A stretch of DNA of 64,000 nt from DATFDN01 sp963756545 (lineage in GTDB: Bacteria > Pseudomonadota > Alphaproteobacteria > Acetobacterales > Acetobacteraceae), in NCBI GenBank assembly GCA_963756545.1, contig CAVWNY010000008.1, positions 434,001 to 498,000 on the forward strand, read 5' to 3'. Position numbers and translations under genes: made by a program. This document shows positions 1-7,857 of this stretch, in pieces (the stretch's first letter is position 1; each line of letters opens with the position of its first letter). The notes beneath the pieces are model-generated. The model made no database searches, was not told the origin of the DNA, and worked only from the letters and a program-made list of their open reading frames with translations.

Positions 1-1588
1 CCGGGGCGGCGCTCACGCCGATCAGCCCCTCGATCGCGGCGCGGCTTTCGGCGCTGTCACGCAGGTCATACAGGCGAAGCACCTCGCGCAGCGCCGCCGC
101 GCCCTCACGCCCGCCCGTGATGGACAGGTGGCCCAGCGAGAGGTGCGAGATCAGCCGCCAGAAGCCGCTCTCGCGCAGCGGTCGGCGCAAAGTCGGTGTC
201 GGGGCGGTCAGGCACAGGACTTCGCTTACCGCCGTCGCGCCACGCACGAGCCGAAGCTGTCGCTGGCCGACGCCGAACGGCAGGTCCGCCGGCAAATCCC
301 GGTTGAGGCAGAGCGCATCCACCGACAGCCGTGCGTCGCTCGGATCGTCGGGGCTGAACGCAGGGTCGTCGAGTGCCAGGAAAACTTCGGTGCCCGGCAT
401 ACCCGGCGCGGCGGGACGCCGTGCGACGTGATAGAACCCGCCCGGTACGCCGGAATCTGCCTCGGCCTCCGTCTCCGCGAGCCGATGGAACGGCTTCCAG
501 ACGCGCATCGAACCGTCCGGCTGGCTCTCAAGCACGCGCCGGACGCTCCACACCTCCTTGCCGAGTGGGCTTCGCACGTCGGGAACGACGCGGCACTCGG
601 TCGCGGTGTGGTCGAGGGCGATTGGCTCGCACCGCACGGCGAACAGGTTGACGAGCGGCACGCAGCCGAGGGCGAGCGAGGGCGCGCCGATGCCCCGCTC
701 CAGCTCCGGCAGCGCGCGATCAAGATACACGAAGATGTCCAGCCGCGACCCGCCCGAGGCGAGCGTCTTCGCGTCGATCCCGGTAAAGTCGAAGAACAGG
801 AATTTTTCGGGGAACGCGAAGTATTCGGTCAGCAGCCGAAAGCCCGTGAACCCCCGCGCCGGCCAGGGCAGCAGTGCGTCCTCAGGCTCGAACCCGGCCG
901 GGCGCAGGCTGGAAGCGGGACGGATGACCGGCGCCGGATCGGTCGGCTGATCTGCATAGGCGAGCGAAAGCGTATGCCCGGCGAGCAGTTCATAGAGGGG
1001 CAACGCCTGATTCGCCGGATCGCGCAGGAAGAAGCGCAGCCGGTCCACGCCGAGCCGGGCAAAGGTCATGTCCGGGGCCGCGCAACGTAGCGTGATCCGC
1101 AGCACGGCGGCGGCGCCCCTGGCCTGCGGATTGACGGGTGCAGCGATCGGCTGACCCGACAGCCGCACGTCCTCGATCTCGATCGGCCAGAGCGTCAGTT
1201 CCGAAGTGGTGCGATACCGGCACGCCTCGCCATGCACCGGCTCGGTCTCCACCTCCACGCCAGCCGGCAGACGGGCCGGGATCAGCAGGTCGGGCCGGCA
1301 CGCGAACCGCGCGATCATGCAGGACGGCATCGGCGCGAGGTAGTGCGGGTAGAGGAGATGGAGCAGCGCGTCCGTCAGCTCGGGGAACTCGTCGTCCAGC
1401 CGGTGATGCACGCGCGCCGCGAGGAAGGCCGCGCCTTCCAGCAGCCGCTCGACATGCGGATCGTCGGTCTTGTCGTCCGATAGCCGCAGCCGCCCAGCGA
1501 GCTTGGGATATTGCCGCGCGAACTCCCCGGCGAGTTGGCGGATCGCCTTCAGCTCGCGATCGTAGTAGGGCAGCAGGGCGTCGGACAT
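1..1588 (-). CDS. tssF: Type VI secretion baseplate protein TssF (ImpG/VasA), 3' end cut by window edge
   Basis: TssF is a structural subunit of the T6SS baseplate, where it forms wedge complexes with TssG, TssE and TssK. The reading frame opens at the ATG at 1588 (MSDALLPYYDREL, then a FARQYPKLAGRL segment typical of TssF) and stays open to the window edge, giving 529 visible codons; the family is usually about 580-620 residues, so only the C-terminus is missing. Near the left edge the frame reads SGFWRLISHLSLGHLS and ALREVLRLYD, both characteristic of TssF C-terminal regions, which confirms that the frame is unbroken. It lies 62 bp downstream of tssE in a leftward T6SS operon. tssG would be expected next, outside the window. 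Confidence 0.93.
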   Translation of the reverse strand, partial: MSDALLPYYDRELKAIRQLAGEFARQYPKLAGRLRLSDDKTDDPHVERLLEGAAFLAARVHHRLDDEFPELTDALLHLLYPHYLAPMPSCMIARFACRPDLLIPARLPAGVEVETEPVHGEACRYRTTSELTLWPIEIEDVRLSGQPIAAPVNPQARGAAAVLRITLRCAAPDMTFARLGVDRLRFFLRDPANQALPLYELLAGHTLSLAYADQPTDPAPVIRPASSLRPAGFEPEDALLPWPARGFTGFRLLTEYFAFPEKFLFFDFTGIDAKTLASGGSRLDIFVYLDRALPELERGIGAPSLALGCVPLVNLFAVRCEPIALDHTATECRVVPDVRSPLGKEVWSVRRVLESQPDGSMRVWKPFHRLAETEAEADSGVPGGFYHVARRPAAPGMPGTEVFLALDDPAFSPDDPSDARLSVDALCLNRDLPADLPFGVGQRQLRLVRGATAVSEVLCLTAPTPTLRRPLRESGFWRLISHLSLGHLSITGGREGAAALREVLRLYDLRDSAESRAAIEGLIGVSAAP

Positions 1589-1650
1589 GCGGTGCGTCTA
1601 GTGCCGCTGGAAATGGCGTCTTGCATCGACGGGCCGCGCCGAAGTCCGCA

Positions 1651-2166
1651 TCACCCCTCCACCTCCCGCGCCGGCCGGATCGTCACGTCGTCGGCGGCCG
1701 GATCGATGATCGTGTCGAACGCGATCGCCTCGGGCGCCGGCTCCGCCTTCATCACGGCATCGATCCGTAGTCGCAATGTGTTGCTCAGGCGGTCGGCCTG
1801 CTCCAGCAGCGCCACCCGGACGGTCAGGAAGCGCGGCTCGAAGCGGCGGATCGTGTCCTCGATCTCCAGCCGGAGTTCCTCGCGCCGGCGCGGATCGTTG
1901 AAGGCGCCCGCCGTGAAGTCGGGGATGCCATAGCCGAGTGGCGAGGTCGCCAGCTCCGTCATGTGCGCGGGCCACGACAGCCAGCGCCGGCGCGCGTTCA
2001 GCAGCGCCTCCAGATCGCGCCGGACCGCGTCGCGCAGCTGGCCCAACGCATCGGCGGCGGACACCGGCGGATCGCGCATTTGGTCGGGCGCGTCGTCGAT
2101 CAGCCGATCCAGCAAGGGCATCTGCACGCGCGGCGGGGTGCCGCGCCCGGGGTTGCGCCCGCTCAC
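1651..2166 (-). CDS. tssE: T6SS baseplate subunit TssE (ImpF, gp25-like)
   Basis: TssE is the gp25/lysozyme-like baseplate wedge protein that helps start sheath polymerisation. The product has a MPLLDRLIDDAP segment near the N-terminus and an LATSPLGYGIPDF motif in the middle, both standard for TssE, followed by an EIEDTIRRFEPRF helix. I choose the GTG at 2166 because it overlaps the tagJ stop as GTGA and keeps the RVQ lead-in usual for this family, giving 171 residues; an ATG at 2121 would give 156 residues. It is translationally coupled to tagJ upstream and followed by tssF. Confidence 0.88.
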   Translation of the reverse strand: MSGRNPGRGTPPRVQMPLLDRLIDDAPDQMRDPPVSAADALGQLRDAVRRDLEALLNARRRWLSWPAHMTELATSPLGYGIPDFTAGAFNDPRRREELRLEIEDTIRRFEPRFLTVRVALLEQADRLSNTLRLRIDAVMKAEPAPEAIAFDTIIDPAADDVTIRPAREVEG

Positions 2167-2966
2167 GCGCCGAACCGCAGCGTCGTGAGGTCCATGATCG
2201 CGACGTCCCCGTCGCCCGCGAGGAACACACGCTGGCCCACCCCGCGCACCGGCCCGCCCTCTTCCTGGCTCCACTCGGTCTCGCGCCCAAGCCGCTGCGC
2301 ATCGCTCATCGGCGCGTCGGTCGCATAGACGACGGGAAGATAGACCTCGCCATCCGGCCCGGCGTTCACCGAAACCGATGCGCGGCGCCACAACAGGTCG
2401 CGCGGGCGCTTCGGCGCGTGGAATTCGATGCTGGCGATCCGTTCGGTCGGGATCCAGTAGTATTTGCCGGTCGTCGTCAGCACCTCGATGGTGCCGGCGA
2501 GCAGGTCGTCGGCGTCGCGCAGATCGTCGAACACCGTCTCCGCCATGCGGCCCGGCGTTCTCGGCCGCGCCGCCTCGGCGGCCTCGGCCTGCCGCGATGC
2601 CTCCGCCCGATCGCCCGCCCGGAATGCCACCAGCGCGGCCAGCGCGAGGCGCTGGGTCTCGGTCGGCTGATCGAGGAACTCCGGCACCCTGCCGTCGCGG
2701 AAGGTCTGGCGACGCGCGGTATCGGCCCGGACGAGCTGGCGGAACTCCGCGACGACGATGGCGGCGGACGGGTCCATCGTCGCGGCGGCGTCGAGGATGA
2801 CATCGGCCCGCTCCAGATTGCCCGAAATGGCCAGAAGCTCGGCCAGCAGGATGCGGGCGGCGAGGTCGGTTGGTTTCTTGCGAAGCGTCCCCTGTGCCAC
2901 GGCGATCGCGTCCTGCAACTTGCCGGCGCGCAGAAGCTCCGATGGGGTCTGGGCCGCGTCGCTCAT
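2163..2966 (-). CDS. tagJ: T6SS accessory protein TagJ/ImpE
   Basis: TagJ (ImpE/HsiE) is an accessory protein known in other T6SSs to bind the N-terminal helix of the sheath protein TssB and to influence sheath recycling. The 267-residue product starts with a TPR-like helical part (roughly residues 5-130, Ala/Leu-rich AARILLAELLAISG) and ends with the ImpE beta domain (TGKYYWIPTERIASIEFHAPKR, then VYLPVVYATDAP). The start ATG overlaps the stop of the upstream tssC paralogue as ATGA, and its own stop overlaps the tssE start, so the operon is tightly coupled here. Presence between a TssC-like gene and tssE matches the rhizobial imp gene order. Confidence 0.9.
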   Translation of the reverse strand: MSDAAQTPSELLRAGKLQDAIAVAQGTLRKKPTDLAARILLAELLAISGNLERADVILDAAATMDPSAAIVVAEFRQLVRADTARRQTFRDGRVPEFLDQPTETQRLALAALVAFRAGDRAEASRQAEAAEAARPRTPGRMAETVFDDLRDADDLLAGTIEVLTTTGKYYWIPTERIASIEFHAPKRPRDLLWRRASVSVNAGPDGEVYLPVVYATDAPMSDAQRLGRETEWSQEEGGPVRGVGQRVFLAGDGDVAIMDLTTLRFGA

Positions 2967-4528
2967 GATCGCCTCCCGTCGCCGCCCCCCAGCTCGGTGA
3001 CGAGCTGGATCGAGGCCGCGACATCATCGAGTTGATAATGCGGCTGGAGATGCACGGTGCAGCCGAAGCTGCCCGGCTTTCCGGGGATTTCCTGCACCGC
3101 CACGCGCCCATCGACCAGCGGGAATCGCGCCCGTGAATCGCCGGTCGCCGAGAGGTTCGCGTTGACGTAGCGCATCAGCCAGGTCTGGAGCAGCCGCTGC
3201 ATCTCATCGGCGGTCTTGAACGATCCGACCATCTCGCGGCCCTTCATCTTCAGATGATGAGCGAAGCGCGATACGCAAAGAATCGAGTTCATCTGCACCG
3301 ACAGACGCTCGTTGGCGTCGGCGGTGTTGGCGTTGGCGCCCTGGTGACGCGGCGGCGCGAGCAGGCCGCGCACCGCACCGAAGGCCAACTCCTCGCTGAA
3401 CCGCAGCGCCGTCACCGGCATCAGGCCGGCATCGAGCAAGGCTCGCTCCTGCCGCCCCGTCAGCACGATCTCGATCGAGGGGCGGACCCAGACGCGGTCG
3501 GCGTCGGTTCGGAACGGCTCGACCGGAAGGTTCTCGATCAAGCCGCCGCCGATGCGATCGGTCTCCACGCCCCGGACGTCGGCCGGCCAGGTGAATGCGG
3601 CGAACGCGCGCACGACCACCGCGGCGAAGGCGTACCCGGCGCCCATCCACACGCGCGACCCTGCGTCGGGCGTCGCCTCGGCGTAGCGGAACAGGTCGGT
3701 CCGCGTGCCGTCGTCCTGCCAAGGCGGGCGCGCCAGCAGGCGCGGCAGGGTGAGGCCGACGAAGCGCATGTCCGTTCGGCCGGAGAGGCCCCGCCAGCGC
3801 GCATGCTCGGGGTTGCGCAGCGGCGCCGTGACGTCGGCGACGGGAGCGAGGTCGGCGAAATCGTCCACCTCGAGCAGGCTCGGCGAGGCGCCCAGAATCA
3901 CCGGGGCGAACGCGGCGGCGGCGACGCCGGAGAGGGCGGCGAGCGCCGTCACGTCATCGGTCGGATGGCCCGGCCCCGGACGATGGCGCATCTCGTGGTC
4001 CACCACCAGCAGCCCGTAGGGTTCGCCGCCGGGCGTGCCGAACTCCTCCTCGTACACTTTCCGGAAGAGCTGGCTCTGGTCGAATTCGATCGCCCGCTCC
4101 AGATCGCGGCAGATCTCGGCCCATCCGACGTTGAGCACCTTGATCTTGATTCGCCTGCTCAGATCCGCCCCGCCCACAAGCCACGCCAGCCCCCGCCAGG
4201 CGCCCTCCAGGCGCCGCATCCGGCCATGGTGGAGAACGGCGTCGAGCTGATCCGAGATCAGGGCGTCGATGGCGGCGATGTCGCGGTCGATCGCGCACCG
4301 CAGCGCATCCGCGTCCAGCCGCAATCGGCGTGCGGCGTCGACGCCGAACCACAGGTCGAGCGGCGCGGGCGCGCTGCCGTCCAGGAAGGCCGCAAGCGCC
4401 TCGGCGGCCATCGTATCGCGCGCTCCCACGAACCGGCCCGAGAGCATTCGATCCCGCAATACCGGGAGAGGCGCGTCCGGCATGGACGCGCTCGCCGGGC
4501 GGAGGACGGTGAGATCGGGGTCGCTCAC
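2963..4528 (-). CDS. Second TssC-family sheath-like protein (ImpD type)
   Basis: This 521-residue protein belongs to the TssC (EvpB/VipB) sheath family but is distinct from the canonical TssC encoded just upstream. Shared features are the LEGAWRGLAWLV segment, the FDQSQLFRKVYEEEFGTPGGEPYGLLV block and the C-terminal IPGKPGSFGCTVHLQPHYQL. Its first about 100 residues are divergent. In imp-type T6SS loci a TssC paralogue (ImpD) sits between TssC and ImpE, exactly as here. Whether it enters the sheath or has a regulatory or baseplate-linked role is not evident from the sequence. It is separated by 37 bp from tssC upstream and overlaps tagJ downstream. Confidence 0.85.
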   Translation of the reverse strand: MSDPDLTVLRPASASMPDAPLPVLRDRMLSGRFVGARDTMAAEALAAFLDGSAPAPLDLWFGVDAARRLRLDADALRCAIDRDIAAIDALISDQLDAVLHHGRMRRLEGAWRGLAWLVGGADLSRRIKIKVLNVGWAEICRDLERAIEFDQSQLFRKVYEEEFGTPGGEPYGLLVVDHEMRHRPGPGHPTDDVTALAALSGVAAAAFAPVILGASPSLLEVDDFADLAPVADVTAPLRNPEHARWRGLSGRTDMRFVGLTLPRLLARPPWQDDGTRTDLFRYAEATPDAGSRVWMGAGYAFAAVVVRAFAAFTWPADVRGVETDRIGGGLIENLPVEPFRTDADRVWVRPSIEIVLTGRQERALLDAGLMPVTALRFSEELAFGAVRGLLAPPRHQGANANTADANERLSVQMNSILCVSRFAHHLKMKGREMVGSFKTADEMQRLLQTWLMRYVNANLSATGDSRARFPLVDGRVAVQEIPGKPGSFGCTVHLQPHYQLDDVAASIQLVTELGGGDGRRS

Positions 4529-4565
4529 CTTGTTCGCGGGGCGGACCGCTTCCGAGCGCGGGCGA

Positions 4566-6062
4566 TCAGCCCGCGGCCGCCGGAATGCGGGCGACCATGC
4601 GCAGGCTCGTGGTCAGTTCCTCCATCTGCAACCAGGGCCGCAGATACGCCACCGCGTTGTACGAGCCGGGGCGTCCGGGAATCTCCTTCACTTCGACCTT
4701 CGCCTCGCGCAGCGGGAAGCGGGCCTTCATTTCCTGCCCGGCGTTCTCGTTGCTGTTCACGTAATTGGCGATCCAGCGGTTGAGCCACCGCTCGACATCG
4801 CTCGCCTCCATGAAGCTGCCGATCTTGTCCCGCGCCATCACCTTCAGGTAATGCGCGAACCGGCTGGAGGCCATGATGTAGGGCAGGCGCGCGGAGATCG
4901 CCGCGTTCGCCGTCGCCTCCGGACGGTCGTACTTCTTCGCCTTCTGCGCGGTCTGGGCGCCGAAGAACACCGCGTAGTCGGTGTTCTTGTAATGGCAGAG
5001 CGGGAGGAACCCTTGATTCGATAGTTCGAACTCGCGCCGATCGGTGATGGCGATCTCGGTCGGGCACTTGCCGTCGAGGTCGCCGTCATCGGATGTGAAC
5101 ACGTGATACGGCAGGTTTTCCACCTTGCCCCCGCCCTCGGCGCCGCGGATTGCGGTGCAGAACCCGTATCTCGAGAACGCATCGGTCAGCCGCGCCCCCA
5201 TCACATAGGCCGCGTTCATCCAGCAATAATCGTCGTGGCCCATGGCGCGGGCGATCCCGGCAGCGTCGCTCGGCGCCTCCTCGTAGCCGAACTCCTCGAT
5301 CGGCTTGGTCGCGGCGCCGTACGGCAGGCGCGCGAGCGTGCGCGGCATCACCAGCGACACGAAGCGGGCGTCCTCGCTGTCGCGGAAGCTGCGCCACTTC
5401 GTATAGTCCTGGGTCTCGAAGATCTTCGCGACATCGCGCGGCTTGGAAAGCTCGGTCCAGCTGTCGAATCCGAACATCCCCGCGCCGGCCGCCGAGATGA
5501 ACGGCGCGAAGGACGCGGCGGCGACGTTGGAGATCAGGCGCAGCGTCTCGATGTCGTCGGGATGCTGCGTCCACTCGTAGTCGCCGATCAGCGCCGCGTA
5601 CGGCTCGCCGCCCGGCGTGCCGAACTCGTTCTCGTAGATCTTCTTGAACAACTGGCTCTGGTCGAACTCGACGGCGCGCTGAAGGTCGCGGCTGAGGTCG
5701 CGCTTGGAGGCGTTGAGCACGCGGATGCGCAAGGTCGTGCTCGTCTCGCTGTTCATCACCAGATAGTTCAGTCCGCGCCAGGTGCCCTCAAGCTGGGTGA
5801 AGCGCGGGCTGTGCATGATCGCGTTGAGCTGTTCGGATACCTTGGCGTCGATCGCGGCGATCGCGCGGTCGAAGGTGCGGGCGAGGTTCTTGTCGAAGGT
5901 GACGGTCCCGGACAGCGCCTGCTCGACCATCGTCTTGACGAGGGCCTGGGCCTCGTCGGGCGGGGTCTGCCTTGTCGCGGCCACCACCTGGTCGAGAATG
6001 CTGGGCGCGGCCTCGGTCGTGGTCGTCCGGGCGGCAGCCGGGGCGGATGCGGTCTCGGCCAT
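4566..6062 (-). CDS. tssC: T6SS contractile sheath large subunit TssC (ImpC/VipB)
   Basis: TssC pairs with TssB to build the contractile sheath around the Hcp tube in the cytoplasm. The 498-residue length is typical. Clear family blocks are TQLEGTWRGLNYLVMNSET, FDQSQLFKKIYENEFGTPGG, ENLPYHVFTSDDGD and the C-terminal EIPGRPGSYNAVAYLRPWLQ. The first about 35 residues are Ala/Thr-rich linker. The gene follows tssB after only 3 bp, so the two subunits should be translated together. Confidence 0.96.
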   Translation of the reverse strand: MAETASAPAAARTTTTEAAPSILDQVVAATRQTPPDEAQALVKTMVEQALSGTVTFDKNLARTFDRAIAAIDAKVSEQLNAIMHSPRFTQLEGTWRGLNYLVMNSETSTTLRIRVLNASKRDLSRDLQRAVEFDQSQLFKKIYENEFGTPGGEPYAALIGDYEWTQHPDDIETLRLISNVAAASFAPFISAAGAGMFGFDSWTELSKPRDVAKIFETQDYTKWRSFRDSEDARFVSLVMPRTLARLPYGAATKPIEEFGYEEAPSDAAGIARAMGHDDYCWMNAAYVMGARLTDAFSRYGFCTAIRGAEGGGKVENLPYHVFTSDDGDLDGKCPTEIAITDRREFELSNQGFLPLCHYKNTDYAVFFGAQTAQKAKKYDRPEATANAAISARLPYIMASSRFAHYLKVMARDKIGSFMEASDVERWLNRWIANYVNSNENAGQEMKARFPLREAKVEVKEIPGRPGSYNAVAYLRPWLQMEELTTSLRMVARIPAAAG

Positions 6063-6065
6063 TGC

Positions 6066-6575
6066 TCAGCCCTCCTTCTCGCCAAGCCCGAGCTGGCTCG
6101 ACAGCGACTTCAGATCGGTCTCGTTTTGCAAAACCTGCTCGAGCAAGCCCTCCAGCTGCTCGGAGCGATCCACCTTGCTCATCAAATCGCGCAGCTTCGC
6201 GCGGGTCTCAAGCAGGGCCTTCAGCGCGGGAACCTGCTGGGCAACGCGAGCCGGCTCGAAATCCTCGATCGAGTTGAACTTGAGATCGACCGCCATCTGG
6301 CTGCCATCGCCGGCCAGGGTGTTGTCCACCTTGAGTTTCAGGCCGGGGGTCATCCCCGCCATGACGTCGTTGAAATTGTCACGGTCGATCTGGATGAACT
6401 TCCGATCGGCGAGCGGGCGCAGCGGTGCGGTCGGGTCGCCCGAGAAATCGCCCATCACGCCGACGACGAACGGCAGCTCGCGCTGAACCTCGGCGCCTTC
6501 GGTCTCCACCTCGTAGGTGATGTGGACCCGTGGCTTGCGGACACGATTGAGCTTGTCGTGGATGCTCGCGCTCAT
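6066..6575 (-). CDS. tssB: T6SS contractile sheath small subunit TssB (ImpB/VipA)
   Basis: TssB is the small sheath subunit; ClpV recognises the sheath and TagJ binds the TssB N-terminal helix in studied systems. The 169-residue product begins SIHDKLNRVRKPRVHITYEV and continues with ELPFVVGVMGDFSG and RKFIQIDRDNFNDVM, all hallmark TssB motifs. It lies 88 bp downstream of tssA and 3 bp upstream of tssC. The size and motifs are complete, and nothing looks unusual. Confidence 0.96.
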   Translation of the reverse strand: MSASIHDKLNRVRKPRVHITYEVETEGAEVQRELPFVVGVMGDFSGDPTAPLRPLADRKFIQIDRDNFNDVMAGMTPGLKLKVDNTLAGDGSQMAVDLKFNSIEDFEPARVAQQVPALKALLETRAKLRDLMSKVDRSEQLEGLLEQVLQNETDLKSLSSQLGLGEKEG

Positions 6576-6663
6576 GGCTTGGCTCCCTAGTGTGATCGGG
6601 CGGCTCGCCCGAAGGTTAGACAGCCGAGACGAAGAGGGTCAATCATCCGTCTCTCCGTCTCCC

Positions 6664-7783
6664 TCATTCGTTCGCCGGCCGGGGCGGCCGGATGCCGAGG
6701 CTCGTGAGAATGGCGTGGCGGGAGCCCTCCTCCTGGACGATCTCCTCCAGCAGTTCCGGCCAGCTCAGGCGGGCCCGGCGCACCGCCTCGTCGAGCGTGT
6801 AGGCGAGCGGAGAGTGCGGCTCGGCTCGGCGGAAATAGCCGGCGATCTCCGCCAGGGCGGCGAGGGCCTGCTCGCGCGTTGCGATCGGCCCGGCCCCGCG
6901 CGAGCGCGCGACGACCTCGCCCGCCGCGCCATCGACATTGTCGCCGGCCGCCACGATGTCGCCCGCGGAGGCGGGCGCCGCCTCGGTCGGGGCGAACCGG
7001 CTCGCCAGATCGACGATCCGCACGAGCAGGTCGCGGACCTGGCTGGTCGAGGGCCCTTCGGACCCCGCCCGCTCGTCCATCGCCGCGGCCATGCCCTCCC
7101 AGGCGTCGCGCGCGGCCGTCGCGTCCCGACGCAGCGGTCCGAACACGCGCGCGCCGGCCCCACGCGCCTCGGTTTCCAGCTCCTCGAACGGGATCGCGCC
7201 TGCGTCGATCCGCTGCTGCCGGCGCGTCGCGTCGAGCCGGCCGAGCCCTTCGGACTGGTGCCACTGATAAAGCGTGACCGGGGAGCCGTCCCGCCTTGCG
7301 AACAGCGCGACCTTGTAGAGCGGCTGGATCAGCGAGCCGGCGCCGTCGCGGCCGTTCAGCCCGGTGACGGGCGCCACCCGTGTCTCCATCCCATAGTCGT
7401 CGGGCAACGGATAGAGCCCGTCCCAGGTACCGTTCGGCCAATCCCCGCATCAGCAGCGCACCGGCGGTCAGGCCCGGCAGCCCCTCGAGGCGCAGTAGCG
7501 CCTCGGTGAGCCACGCCGCGACTTCCAGATCCTTGGCGCTTTCGGCGAGGCACGCGATGCCGAGATCGCGCACGATGCGCCACATCGGCGTCGGATCGAC
7601 CGCGTCCTGATCGCCGCGATCGGCGGCCTTTTCGGCGTCGCGCGCCTCCGAGCGGGCATCCCGGAGCCGGAAATAGGGCGATCGCGCCGACAAATTCTCC
7701 CGCGGGTCGGCGCCTTGTGGATCATCGCCGGCGATCGGCGCAAGCAGCGCGTCGAGGTCAAACCCGTCAGGCACCGCCGGCAT
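6664..7783 (-). CDS. tssA: T6SS protein TssA (ImpA), frame broken by one extra base
   Basis: TssA coordinates baseplate docking and tube/sheath polymerisation. The N-terminal half (ATG at 7783 after GAAGGGG; PDGFDLDALLAPIAGDDPQG, then a YFRLRDARSEAR segment) and the C-terminal half (PDDYGMETRVAPVTGLNG, then LYKVALFARRDG) are both clear ImpA N-domain and TssA sequence but lie in different frames. The junction is near 7426-7427: the plus strand reads CAGGTAC where CAGTAC would restore the expected RYWDGLYPLPDD. Removing one base gives a 372-residue protein ending at 6664. I treat this as a probable sequencing insertion because the rest is conserved. Divergent clpV starts 74 bp away. Confidence 0.85.
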
Positions 7784-7857
7784 CTGGACCCCTTCGCCTG
7801 GACAATGGTTTTCGTAACACATACGCTCGCCACGCGGGAAGGGGACGGGCGGAGCGG

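Noticed and set aside
3254..6590. Open frames of about 500 codons on the plus strand opposite tssC and its paralogue
   Set aside because: They are mirror frames of real T6SS genes, with no recognisable domain and Arg/His-rich composition.
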